Shown one piece after another: positions 36,840 to 44,800 of a stretch of DNA of 64,000 bases (the stretch's first letter is position 1; every line of letters begins with the position of its first letter). Origin of the DNA: Paenibacillus hexagrammi (GTDB taxonomy: Bacteria > Bacillota > Bacilli > Paenibacillales > NBRC-103111). The notes below the pieces were generated by a model. It made no database searches, was not told the DNA's origin, and worked only from the letters and a program-made list of their open reading frames with translations. The stretch is from contig NZ_CP090978.1 in NCBI RefSeq assembly GCF_021513275.1, forward strand, positions 1,612,001-1,676,000, read 5' to 3'. Position numbers and translations under genes: made by a program.

Positions 36840-37001
36840 ATCGATAAAGCAGGGTTCATTACGAGCTTCAGCAGCTTTTCTCCGATCGCTGTTGACATTT
36901 CGTTATTCGATTGAAAATTTTTCTAAGGTAATAACAAACTGTCAAAGGCGAACGCTACGCTTCTCCGAAAACTGCTGAGCTCTCCATTACACTTTATCGA
37001 T
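36840..37001. repeat. Dispersed palindromic element, complete copy E (MITE-like)
   Basis: This is a 162-base unit bounded by perfect 10-bp terminal inverted repeats, ATCGATAAAG and CTTTATCGAT. Inside, the left arm (ATTACGAGCTTCAGCAGC, TTTTCTCCG, CTGTTGACATTTCGTTATT) is mirrored by the right arm (AATAACAAACTGTCAAAG, CTTCTCCGAAAACTGCTGAG, CTC). It has no coding capacity. It sits between two identical copies of a terminator hairpin. The left half recurs near 381, 1343, 3764 and 8671. Confidence 0.85.
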
Positions 37002-37008
37002 TGTCTCC

Positions 37009-37039
37009 GTAAAGGCGGCTTGTTGCAGTCGCCTTTACT
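37009..37039 (+). terminator. Second identical copy of the xylF terminator hairpin
   Basis: It is the same 31 bases as at 36800-36830. It stands just before the xylG ribosome site, so read-through RNA would meet both hairpins. Confidence 0.7.
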
Positions 37040-37068
37040 TTGTCTTTGAATGAAAGGGGTTGGAACGC

Positions 37069-38580
37069 ATGTACGCGCTGGAAATGATCGATATCACGAA
37101 AGAATTTCCGGGTGTGAAAGCGCTCAGCGGAGTGAATTTCAAGGTGCGTCAAGGTGAGATTCACGCACTCTGCGGTGAGAATGGAGCAGGCAAATCAACG
37201 CTGATGAAGGTACTCAGCGGCTTATATACGGCAAGGACCTATAGCGGAGAGATTCGCATTCATGGTGAAAAGAAGGAATTCCATTCCATCTCGGACGCCG
37301 AGAAATCAGGTATCGCGATTATTCACCAGGAGCTGGCGCTCGTGAAAGATATGACCATCGGTGAGAACATTTTTCTAGGCAGGGAGCCCAAGAAGCGCGG
37401 CATCATCCAATGGGACGAACTGTATCACAATGCGGCCCTTTGGCTGACAAGGGTGGGACTGAATGTAAGTCCCGACACCCCTATTGGCTCGCTCGGAATC
37501 GGACAGCAGCAGCTTGTCGAGATCGCCAAGGCTTTATCCAAGCATACAAAAATCCTCATCCTTGATGAACCGACCGCTGCGCTGACTGAAAGCGAAGTAG
37601 AGATTTTGATGGGAATTCTTCATCAATTACGGGACAACGGCGTCTCCTGCATTTATATTTCTCATAAAATGCCGGAGGTGTTCCTGTTAGCCGATCATAT
37701 TACCGTCTTACGTGACGGTCAAACGATCGATACGCTTCCAGGAAGCGGCACAACCGATGATGAGGTCGTTTCACTCATGGTCGGCCGGGAGCTGACAGAG
37801 CGGTATCCGCGTGTGCCGCACACACCGAAGGAGACGGTGCTTGAAGTTCGCCATTATTCGGTATGGCATCAGGAAAACAGGCATCAGCAGGTGATACGTG
37901 ATGTTAATTTCTCTTTGCGCAGAGGCGAGATTCTAGGCATCGCGGGTCTTATGGGAGCTGGCAGGACGGAGCTGGTGTCCAGCTTGTTCGGCGCCTACGG
38001 AGGCAGAGCTGAAGGAGAGGTGCTGATCGAAGGGAAGCCGGTTCGAATCCGTTCCATTCCCGATGCGGTTCGCGCCGGGATGGCGCTCGTTACCGAAGAC
38101 CGCAAACGGCAGGGCCTGGTGCTGAACATGGATGTGAAGAGCAACACCACGATGGCCACGATGGGGAAAGTATCTAATTACAGTGTTATCAATGATAACG
38201 AGGAAATCAAATGGAGCCAGAAGTATGTGGGCGAGCTGAAGATAAAAACATCTTCATTAGAAACCCCGGTAGGAACACTGTCCGGTGGGAATCAGCAGAA
38301 GGTCGTCATTGGAAAATGGCTGATGGCAAGTCCGAAAATCCTGATCGTGGATGAACCGACCCGCGGTATCGATGTAGGAGCCAAATTTGAAATCTATAAC
38401 CTGATGAATCAACTGATTGATCAAGGCGTCGCCATTATTATGATATCGTCCGAGCTTCCCGAGATTATAGGCATGAGCGACAGAATTCTGGTCATGTGCG
38501 AAGGGAAATTCGTACGGGAACTGGATTACCGCGAAGCGACGCAAGAGAATATTATGTCTGCGGCAACAGGAGGAAGATAA
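37069..38580 (+). CDS. xylG: Xylose ABC transporter ATP-binding protein XylG
   Basis: This is a 503-residue double ATPase of the sugar-importer (RbsA/XylG/MglA) class that powers xylose uptake. The N-terminal domain has an intact Walker A GENGAGKSTLMK, signature LGIGQQQLVEIAKAL and Walker B ILILDEPTAAL. The second domain has the degenerate P-loop GLMGAGRTELV and a LSGGNQQKVVIGKWL signature, as usual in this class. ATG 37069 has AAAGGGG nine bases upstream. It is followed by the permease gene two bases after its stop. The RYPRVPHTPKETVLEV linker between domains is typical. Substrate assignment rests on the XylF-like receptor upstream. Confidence 0.93.
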   Translation: MYALEMIDITKEFPGVKALSGVNFKVRQGEIHALCGENGAGKSTLMKVLSGLYTARTYSGEIRIHGEKKEFHSISDAEKSGIAIIHQELALVKDMTIGENIFLGREPKKRGIIQWDELYHNAALWLTRVGLNVSPDTPIGSLGIGQQQLVEIAKALSKHTKILILDEPTAALTESEVEILMGILHQLRDNGVSCIYISHKMPEVFLLADHITVLRDGQTIDTLPGSGTTDDEVVSLMVGRELTERYPRVPHTPKETVLEVRHYSVWHQENRHQQVIRDVNFSLRRGEILGIAGLMGAGRTELVSSLFGAYGGRAEGEVLIEGKPVRIRSIPDAVRAGMALVTEDRKRQGLVLNMDVKSNTTMATMGKVSNYSVINDNEEIKWSQKYVGELKIKTSSLETPVGTLSGGNQQKVVIGKWLMASPKILIVDEPTRGIDVGAKFEIYNLMNQLIDQGVAIIMISSELPEIIGMSDRILVMCEGKFVRELDYREATQENIMSAATGGR

Positions 38581-38582
38581 GG

Positions 38583-39773
38583 ATGCAAACAATCTCGCAA
38601 GTGGAAGAAAAGCGGAATTCATCGACAAGTCCAGGCAAATGGAGCGGGCTGATCAAAATGGATGTTCGCGCTTATACGATGGTAGGAGCCCTGATATTCA
38701 TTTGGCTGCTGTTCGGGCTGCTCAACGATACGTTTCTGACGCCACGGAACTTGTCCAATTTATTTACGCAAATGTCGGTTACAGGAATATTGGCCATCGG
38801 TATGGTGCTAGTCATCGTAGCGGGACATATTGATCTGTCCGTGGGCTCATTGGTTGGACTGACAGGAGGAATTGCAGCGATTCTCAGTAATTGGCTGGAG
38901 CTTCCGGCTATTGTAGTCATTCTGGGAACGCTGGCAGCGGGGCTGATTTTAGGTTGTTTTCAGGGCTGGCTGGTTGCTTATAAAGCTGTTCCTGCCTTTA
39001 TTGTCACACTGGGCGGCATGCTGGTGTTTCGAGGGGCGTTAATGGGCATTACCAAATCGATGACGATTCCGATCTCGGATCCTGTTTTGGAGCTGATGGG
39101 AAATGCATATTTTGCCAAAGGATTTGGCCTGCTCCTTGCGCTGATTACGATAGCGGTGATTGTCTGGTCGACACTCAGAAAGCGCAAATCCCGGCTTAAA
39201 TATGGCTTTACAGTCGCTCCTTTCGGAGCCGACCTGATCAAGATGACAGGCTTCAGCATTTTGGTAATCGCATTTGTACTGGTTGTCAACAGCTACAAAG
39301 GAATTCCGTTCCCTATTATCTTTGTCCTGGTTCTGGCTATCATCTTCTCTTTTGTCGCTACAAAGACTACGTTCGGACGTCATATCTATGCAATTGGAGG
39401 CAATATCGAGGCGGCAAGGCTTTCGGGGATCAATATCAAGCTGAAAACGATGGTCGTATTCATTTGCAGTGGCCTATTGGGCTCGATCGCCTCTATCGTG
39501 TTGACCTCCCGATTATCCTCCGCCACTATTTCTGCTGGAAATATGGCCGAGATGGATGCCATTGCGGCATGCGTGATCGGCGGAACATCGCTAATGGGGG
39601 GCTCAGGTAAGGTAACTGGCGCGATCCTGGGAGCGCTGGTCATGACATCGCTGGATAACGGCATGTCGCTCATGGGCTTGGAATCGTTTTGGCAGTACCT
39701 GGTAAAAGGCAGCATTCTTGTGTTTGCTGTCTGGCTGGATATTTCGAACCGAAATAAAAAATCCGTCAAATAA
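38583..39773 (+). CDS. xylH: Xylose ABC transporter permease XylH
   Basis: This is a 396-residue membrane protein of the RbsC/XylH family with about ten helices. Characteristic stretches are GMVLVIVAGHIDLSVGSLVGLTGG, PAFIVTLGGMLVFRGALMGIT and FGRHIYAIGGNIEAARLSGI, with DAIAACVIGGTSLMGGSGKVTGAILGAL near the end. It forms the pore of the xylose importer with XylG. ATG 38583 is preceded by AGGAGG in the end of xylG; the frame is open upstream inside xylG. A hairpin terminator follows at 39785. The gene is intact. Confidence 0.93.
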   Translation: MQTISQVEEKRNSSTSPGKWSGLIKMDVRAYTMVGALIFIWLLFGLLNDTFLTPRNLSNLFTQMSVTGILAIGMVLVIVAGHIDLSVGSLVGLTGGIAAILSNWLELPAIVVILGTLAAGLILGCFQGWLVAYKAVPAFIVTLGGMLVFRGALMGITKSMTIPISDPVLELMGNAYFAKGFGLLLALITIAVIVWSTLRKRKSRLKYGFTVAPFGADLIKMTGFSILVIAFVLVVNSYKGIPFPIIFVLVLAIIFSFVATKTTFGRHIYAIGGNIEAARLSGINIKLKTMVVFICSGLLGSIASIVLTSRLSSATISAGNMAEMDAIAACVIGGTSLMGGSGKVTGAILGALVMTSLDNGMSLMGLESFWQYLVKGSILVFAVWLDISNRNKKSVK

Positions 39774-39784
39774 TTCAAACGCAC

Positions 39785-39825
39785 AAAGCGGGTTTCCCTG
39801 ATGTATGAAGGGAGGCTCGCTTTTC
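39785..39825 (+). terminator. Rho-independent terminator after xylH
   Basis: AAAGCGGGTTTCCCT pairs imperfectly with AGGGAGGCTCGCTTTT. It separates the transporter from the sensor operon. Confidence 0.65.
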
Positions 39826-39857
39826 AATTTATTTTCAAGCATTGAACAAAATAGTGC

Positions 39858-39872
39858 TGTTAACGCTTAACA
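39858..39872. promoter_or_regulatory. Inverted-repeat operator before the sensor operon
   Basis: TGTTAACGCTTAACA has perfect TGTTAA/TTAACA arms with a CGC centre. It resembles LacI-family operators and stands just upstream of a TATAAT-like sequence. Confidence 0.5.
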
Positions 39873-39917
39873 TTGTGCTAGGGCTTTTGACTATAATAAG
39901 ATAAGCTATACTTAGTG

Positions 39918-39931
39918 TGGCAGCGCTTACA
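39918..39931 (+). promoter_or_regulatory. cre-like site before the sensor operon
   Basis: TGGCAGCGCTTACA matches the cre consensus at 12 of 14 positions, 35 bases before the sensor gene start, in the leader. Confidence 0.45.
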
Positions 39932-39966
39932 GAGGAGTAGCTCGTAATGGGGTGGAAGATGAAAAA

Positions 39967-40953
39967 ATGAAAGATATCAAATGGCTGATTAGCTTTATTA
40001 TCATCATGACGGCCTTTGGCTTTTTGTTCGTTCGGTTCGCCATGGATTCGAATCAGATACAGGATATTGTTGAGCAGTTAAAGGGCGAGAAGCATCGGGA
40101 ATCCGGGAGCAAGCATATTGTACTGATCGAGCAGGAACAAGGCCATCCCTACTGGCAGTTGGTTGAAAAAGGGGCCAAGAAAGCGGCATTGCAGCATCAT
40201 ATCGAAATCGAATGTATAGGACCTGTCCGCAACAGCATGGAAGAACAGCTGAAACTGCTGGAAAAGGCGATCGCCTCCAAGGTAGACGGCATTATTGTAC
40301 AAGGCTTAAATGACGAGAAGTTTACACCTGTTATCAATAAAGCGATGGATCGCGGGATTCCGGTACTAACCATTGATACCGATGCGCCGACCAGCAAACG
40401 GCTCGCATATGTGGGGACCAATAATAGGGAGGCGGGCAGTCTGCTTGGGCAAATCGTTCTTCAAATCACGGGTGGAGCAGGTAAAGTGGGCGTGATCATC
40501 GGCAGTGAATCTGCCGAGAGCCAGATGCAGCGTTTAAGCGGCCTGCAAAGCAGCATAGCCTCTTATAAAAACTTGCAAATCGTAGATGTCCGGCCTTCGA
40601 ATATCTCCTTGATGGAGGCGATTCAGCAGGCGTCGGAGATGCTGCAATCCCATCCGGAGATTACAACGATGGTCGGTACGAGCGCTACTGATGCGTTGGG
40701 AATTCTCCAGGCTGCCAAAAGCTTAAAACGGGTTGATCTGCGGATTATCGGCTTTGACGATTTGCCGGAGACGCTGGATGCGATCGGTAAAGGCGACATA
40801 GAAGCAACCGTCGTGCAAGAGCCTTACGGGATGGGTAAAACCTCCGTTGATCTGCTCGATGATTATTTTCGCGGCCAATCGCTGCCGGCCAATCGCTTTA
40901 CCGAAGTGAAAATGATGGGACGAAGGGAATTGAAAGGAGGCATAACTCCTTGA
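39967..40953 (+). CDS. Membrane-anchored sugar-binding sensor protein (XylFII-like)
   Basis: This is a 328-residue protein with one N-terminal membrane helix (about residues 4-20, IKWLISFIIIMTAFGFLFV), no lipobox, and a periplasmic-binding-protein fold of the ribose/xylose type (DGIIVQGLNDEKFTPVINKA, GIPVLTIDTDAPTSKRLAYV, IIGFDDLPETLDAI). It overlaps the LytS-type kinase gene by four bases. In Clostridium beijerinckii a protein of this design, XylFII, binds D-xylose outside the cell and activates the partner kinase LytS. The same role is inferred here from the architecture and the adjacent xylFGH genes. ATG 39967 follows GGGGTGG; an in-frame GTG at 39952 is an alternative. Confidence 0.85.
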   Translation: MKDIKWLISFIIIMTAFGFLFVRFAMDSNQIQDIVEQLKGEKHRESGSKHIVLIEQEQGHPYWQLVEKGAKKAALQHHIEIECIGPVRNSMEEQLKLLEKAIASKVDGIIVQGLNDEKFTPVINKAMDRGIPVLTIDTDAPTSKRLAYVGTNNREAGSLLGQIVLQITGGAGKVGVIIGSESAESQMQRLSGLQSSIASYKNLQIVDVRPSNISLMEAIQQASEMLQSHPEITTMVGTSATDALGILQAAKSLKRVDLRIIGFDDLPETLDAIGKGDIEATVVQEPYGMGKTSVDLLDDYFRGQSLPANRFTEVKMMGRRELKGGITP

Positions 40954-42431
40954 GTATTCACCGCAAGTTGTTTATTTTTATTCCACTTCTTGTGCTGTTA
41001 ATGAGCTTCGTTTCTTATTTTTTGTTTGAAAGCAGCAAAAGCGCGCAGGAAAGTTATTTTTTGTTAATGGACCGGATTTTGTTATATAAACAGGTCTCCC
41101 GTGAATGCAGTGACGTGATGAAGTATCTGTATCGGTACGATATCCAAATGGATGCTGACACCTTTCCCGAGCTCCAGAGACATGTGAATGAATTGACAGG
41201 ACTCCGAGAACAATTAGCGGGCATGGACCGGAACGACCTGAATGCGCTCCCCATTAAGAACTATATCAACATGCTGGACACCTTTATGGAACAGATTACG
41301 ACCATGATCGACGGGAGCCAGACACAGGATTCCAACACCAAGGCAGGGACCTATTTGCAAGCGGAAAAAGTATCCCGCTTTATCGGCGAGGAAGGACAAG
41401 GGTTGGTAGATTTGGAATTGGAGCATTACCGCCCTCTGTATGAGCATATCATGCAGACAACCTCTGAAATGAATAAGCTAGGCGTCTATCTGGTATTTAC
41501 GGTGGCACTGCTCAGTATTGTAGGGGCTCTGTGGCTGTCCAGCAGCATCAGTATCCCGATCCGCCGTCTGGTGCTAACAGCTAAGCAGATATCCAAGGGG
41601 AAGCTGGATACGAAAGCACCGGAGCTGCATACAGGAGATGAAATTGAAATTTTGGGGAAAAGCTTCAACCATATGCTGGATAACATCCAGGATTTGATGG
41701 CCAAGAACATGAAAAGCCTGGAAAATGAGCGCCTTGTGAAGGAGCTCGAGCTTAAAACCCTGCAGAGCCAAATCAATCCGCACTTTTTATTTAATACACT
41801 GAATGCCATTGCCAAGCTTGCCTATATAGAAGGTGCGGAGCGTACCAGTGAGCTGACGGTTTCCGTATCGAGGCTGCTGCGTTATAACCTGCAAAAGCTG
41901 GATCATCCTGTCACTCTGCGTGACGAAGTGGGGCATGCCATGGAATATATGACGATCCAGAAGGCGCGATTCCGTGACCGCATTCATTTTGTTGCGGAAA
42001 TTGATGAAACGGCCTTGGATCAAATTGTACCGTGCTTGACGCTGCAGCCTATTCTAGAGAACGCGATTGTCCACGGGATCGAAGACATGGAAGAAGGCGC
42101 TGAGCTAACATTGAGCATCGTCAAGGAACAGCAGCATGTCCGGGTTGATATTAAGGATAACGGTAAAGGAATGGATGAGGAGATAAGGGCTATGCTGCTG
42201 CAATCCATCTTGGAAGAAAGCCGCTGGCCGCTGCATGTCAAGAAACAGTCGACAGGTCTTGGAACAGCAAATGTGTTCAAAAGACTGCAGCTTTTCTTTG
42301 ATGGCAGGCAGTCCATTGACATTATAAGCAGTAAGGGAGCAGGGACGATCGTCAGGTTCAGACTGCCCTCGGGCGAAGAAGCGGCAGACACGAAGGAGGA
42401 GGAGAAGCATGTACCGGTTGCTGATAGCTGA
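40950..42431 (+). CDS. LytS/YesM-type sensor histidine kinase
   Basis: This is a 493-residue kinase with two membrane helices (about residues 9-26 and 176-198) bracketing a helical extracellular sensor, then HAMP (about 200-250) and a His_kinase domain. The phospho-acceptor lies in INPHFLFNTLNAIAKLAY (His at about residue 277), and the ATP domain shows LQPILENAIVHGI and DNGKGM. It should receive the sugar signal from the binding protein at 39967 and phosphorylate the regulator at 42409. TTG 40950 overlaps the previous stop and has AAAGGAGG ten bases upstream. The three sensor genes overlap in sequence, which indicates coupled translation. Confidence 0.93.
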   Translation: MSIHRKLFIFIPLLVLLMSFVSYFLFESSKSAQESYFLLMDRILLYKQVSRECSDVMKYLYRYDIQMDADTFPELQRHVNELTGLREQLAGMDRNDLNALPIKNYINMLDTFMEQITTMIDGSQTQDSNTKAGTYLQAEKVSRFIGEEGQGLVDLELEHYRPLYEHIMQTTSEMNKLGVYLVFTVALLSIVGALWLSSSISIPIRRLVLTAKQISKGKLDTKAPELHTGDEIEILGKSFNHMLDNIQDLMAKNMKSLENERLVKELELKTLQSQINPHFLFNTLNAIAKLAYIEGAERTSELTVSVSRLLRYNLQKLDHPVTLRDEVGHAMEYMTIQKARFRDRIHFVAEIDETALDQIVPCLTLQPILENAIVHGIEDMEEGAELTLSIVKEQQHVRVDIKDNGKGMDEEIRAMLLQSILEESRWPLHVKKQSTGLGTANVFKRLQLFFDGRQSIDIISSKGAGTIVRFRLPSGEEAADTKEEEKHVPVADS

Positions 42432-43992
42432 TGATGAAGCGCTCGAAAGAGAAGGGCTCGAAATGATGGTTAAGCATGTGATGAAGGATCAATTTGAAAT
42501 CTATCACGCGGAAAACGGCCGCAGGGCCATACAGCTTGCGGAAGAGAAGCGCCCGCATATTGTGTTTATGGATATTAAAATGCCCGGTATTCACGGTTTG
42601 GAGGCTGTACGCGAAATTCTTGCCAGGCATCCGGATACTCGGATTGTGATGGTCACGGCGCATGATTTTTTTGCCTATGCCAAAGAAGCGCTTTCCCTTG
42701 GAGTGAAGGACTATATTCTAAAGCCTGCCAAGCGGGATGAATTGCTGGACATTCTTCGCAAGCAGATTGATGCCTTAGAGGAGGAGAGCGGCAAACGCAA
42801 GGAAGAAATGGAAATTCGGCTGAAGCTGAACCGCCTTCTTCCGCTTGCCGAGAATGAGTTGAGTCTGATGCTGATGATGGACTATGTGCAAGAGCTGGAC
42901 TTGATGTATATGGCGGAGCTTCTAGATCTTGAGTGGGAGAAGGGATACGCTGTGGTCATTTCGTTTCCCTATCAGGAACAGATGGACTGGGAGCAATTTC
43001 AGCATGCAAGGAAAACGATGTATGAGGAGCTCAAGCAATATCTCAAACTCCAGCTGCCTTGTATGGTAAGCCCAATGACAGGCAATCGCATGGCGGTGTT
43101 CATTCCATGTCCTTCCTATGGAGCAGGGTACACCCATCGGGTGGATTCCCTGCAGTGGGGAGAGCGGCTGCAAGCCTTTGCAGAGGGCAGATTCGGGTTG
43201 TCGGCCTGCATGGGCATCGGCTCCGTACAGGAAGGGATAGAAGGGCTTCGGCAATCGTATCAAGAGGCAGCTGCCGCAGCGGTAGACTCCTCAGCCGTGA
43301 CGAGAATCCGTCATTTCGAGGATATGCAGCAGCTTGAAGGGACGGCAGGCATATCTCGCGCCGAGGAGAAACGGCTGCTGGACACGATTCAGCGCCTGAG
43401 CAGAGACGAAGCTTACCTCATTTTCAGTCAAATTTTCGACCGATTGCTTCATCAATATGGGGAGAACATATCCGGATGCAAAGATGAGCTTACGGCGCTG
43501 TTTATTTCCTTGGCCAGACAGCTGACCCGCCACTCTGCATCTGACCTGATGAACCGTTTTGCCGGTGTTCAAGACGGGAAAGCTCTGCGGGAGGCCGTGT
43601 TCACACAGCTCGACCGTTTGCTTGATGAGCTTACGGAGGAACGGAAGCGCAGGCAATTCGGCGTCATGGAGAGAGCAAAGTCTTATATCCATGATCATTA
43701 TAAGCTTGAAATTTCCATGGAGCAGACCGCGGAAGCTGTCAATTTAAGCCCTTACTATTTCAGTAAAATGTTCAAGCTGCATGTGGGTGAAACGTTCATT
43801 GATTATGTGACAGGGTTAAGAATCGAGGAGGCTAAGCAGCTGTTGGAGCAAGAGGAGCTGAGCTTTAAGGAAATTTGCTACATGTCGGGCTACCATGATC
43901 CGAATTATTTTAGCCGAATTTTCAAGAAAACAACAGGTGTGACTCCCACGGAATATCGGAAATATTTACAAAAGAACGTACGTTCGATATAA
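42409..43992 (+). CDS. YesN-type AraC response regulator
   Basis: This is a 527-residue response regulator. The receiver domain spans residues 1-120 with the acidic pocket ADDEALEREGLEM, the phosphorylation site in VFMDIKMPG (Asp55), and a conserved lysine in YILKPAKRDEL. A long middle region leads to two AraC-type helix-turn-helix motifs at the C-terminus (ISMEQTAEAVNLSPYYFSKM and FKEICYMSGYHDPNYFSRIF). ATG 42409 lies 23 bases inside the kinase gene, with AGGAGGAGG before it. By analogy with the LytS-YesN pair next to xylFGH in Clostridium, it should activate xylFGH when xylose is bound outside. Confidence 0.93.
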   Translation: MYRLLIADDEALEREGLEMMVKHVMKDQFEIYHAENGRRAIQLAEEKRPHIVFMDIKMPGIHGLEAVREILARHPDTRIVMVTAHDFFAYAKEALSLGVKDYILKPAKRDELLDILRKQIDALEEESGKRKEEMEIRLKLNRLLPLAENELSLMLMMDYVQELDLMYMAELLDLEWEKGYAVVISFPYQEQMDWEQFQHARKTMYEELKQYLKLQLPCMVSPMTGNRMAVFIPCPSYGAGYTHRVDSLQWGERLQAFAEGRFGLSACMGIGSVQEGIEGLRQSYQEAAAAAVDSSAVTRIRHFEDMQQLEGTAGISRAEEKRLLDTIQRLSRDEAYLIFSQIFDRLLHQYGENISGCKDELTALFISLARQLTRHSASDLMNRFAGVQDGKALREAVFTQLDRLLDELTEERKRRQFGVMERAKSYIHDHYKLEISMEQTAEAVNLSPYYFSKMFKLHVGETFIDYVTGLRIEEAKQLLEQEELSFKEICYMSGYHDPNYFSRIFKKTTGVTPTEYRKYLQKNVRSI

Positions 43993-44032
43993 TAGTTCAG
44001 GTGGATAAAAATTCCAATGTGGAGAGGGAGTA

Positions 44033-44557
44033 TTGCCGAATATGATCCTAGAAACCAAGATTGTCGAGAAAGCTGCCTTTAGCGTAATAGGCCAAGCGGA
44101 GACCATACATTTTGACCCGTCTCTTCCTCCTTCGGAGAACACGATCTCTCAGCTGTGGAAGGAATTCAACGGCAGGTGCTGTGAAATCGAAGGACAAGTG
44201 GGCTTTAGGGCTTATGGGCTCGTGCTTCATAAGCCTGGCAGCAATCCAAACGATCCATTTGCCTATACGGCAGCGGTTCAAGTATCAGGTGAAGCCAGTC
44301 CTCCTACCGGTATGATCCGGCTAGAAGTGCCGGCGGCGCGTTATGCCGTTGTCACGTTACGTGGTCCGCTTGATGAAATTTCCCAAGGCTTTCAGTACTT
44401 CTGGGGACAGTGGCTTCCTGCCAGCCCATACGAGTATGATGGCGGTACACTCACCGGGAAATATGAATTCGAATTCTATGATCAGCGCTGCACGACACCG
44501 GATGATCCTAATTCAGAAATCGATTTGTACTTTCCAGTTAGGGGCAAGGTGGAATAA
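44033..44557 (+). CDS. GyrI-like effector-binding domain protein
   Basis: This is a 174-residue protein of the AraC effector-binding (GyrI-like, SOUL-related) fold. Features include the opening VEKAAFSVIGQAE, LWKEFNGRCCEIEG, and the closing GTLTGKYEFEFYDQRC with EIDLYFPVRGK. Stand-alone members bind small molecules or drugs, and E. coli GyrI (SbmC) protects gyrase. The start is uncertain: TTG 44033 lies eight bases after GGAG, while ATG 44042 lies 11 bases after GGGAG. It follows the response regulator by 40 bases with no terminator between, so it may be read from the same transcript, though a functional link is not evident. Confidence 0.8.
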   Translation: MPNMILETKIVEKAAFSVIGQAETIHFDPSLPPSENTISQLWKEFNGRCCEIEGQVGFRAYGLVLHKPGSNPNDPFAYTAAVQVSGEASPPTGMIRLEVPAARYAVVTLRGPLDEISQGFQYFWGQWLPASPYEYDGGTLTGKYEFEFYDQRCTTPDDPNSEIDLYFPVRGKVE

Positions 44558-44595
44558 GTGGAAATGAAATACAGATATTGAATGTTTGCGCCATT

Positions 44596-44632
44596 AGGTA
44601 GGGATTATTCCTAAATAATCCCTACCTTTTAT
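44596..44632 (+). terminator. Strong rho-independent terminator
   Basis: AGGTAGGGATTATT and AATAATCCCTACCT form a perfect 14-bp stem with a CCTA loop, followed by TTTTAT. Confidence 0.92.
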
Positions 44633-44737
44633 CTTAATTTCACCGCTTTTCCAGGTACCAATATTTCCCTATGATAGTCTTACCAACTAGAACTTGCACC
44701 AATAATTCAAACAGGGACGGTGATTGTCGCTACAAGA

Positions 44738-44751
44738 TGCAAGCGCTTTCG
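44738..44751 (+). promoter_or_regulatory. cre-like site before the beta-helix dockerin gene
   Basis: TGCAAGCGCTTTCG matches the cre consensus at 12 of 14 positions, 50 bases before the start. Confidence 0.4.
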
Positions 44752-44800
44752 AAGCATACAACTGAATAGCTGAGCGGTTCCAATTTTAGGGAGGTATACC

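Noticed and set aside
36889..36920. TTGACA inside the repeat element as a promoter
   Set aside because: No -10 at suitable spacing; the motif is part of the element's internal inverted repeat.
39939..39952. AGCTCGTAATGG match to the dispersed repeat core before the xylose sensor gene
   Set aside because: Only 12 bases match and neither the GATAAAG nor the CTCCG block is present, so it may be chance.
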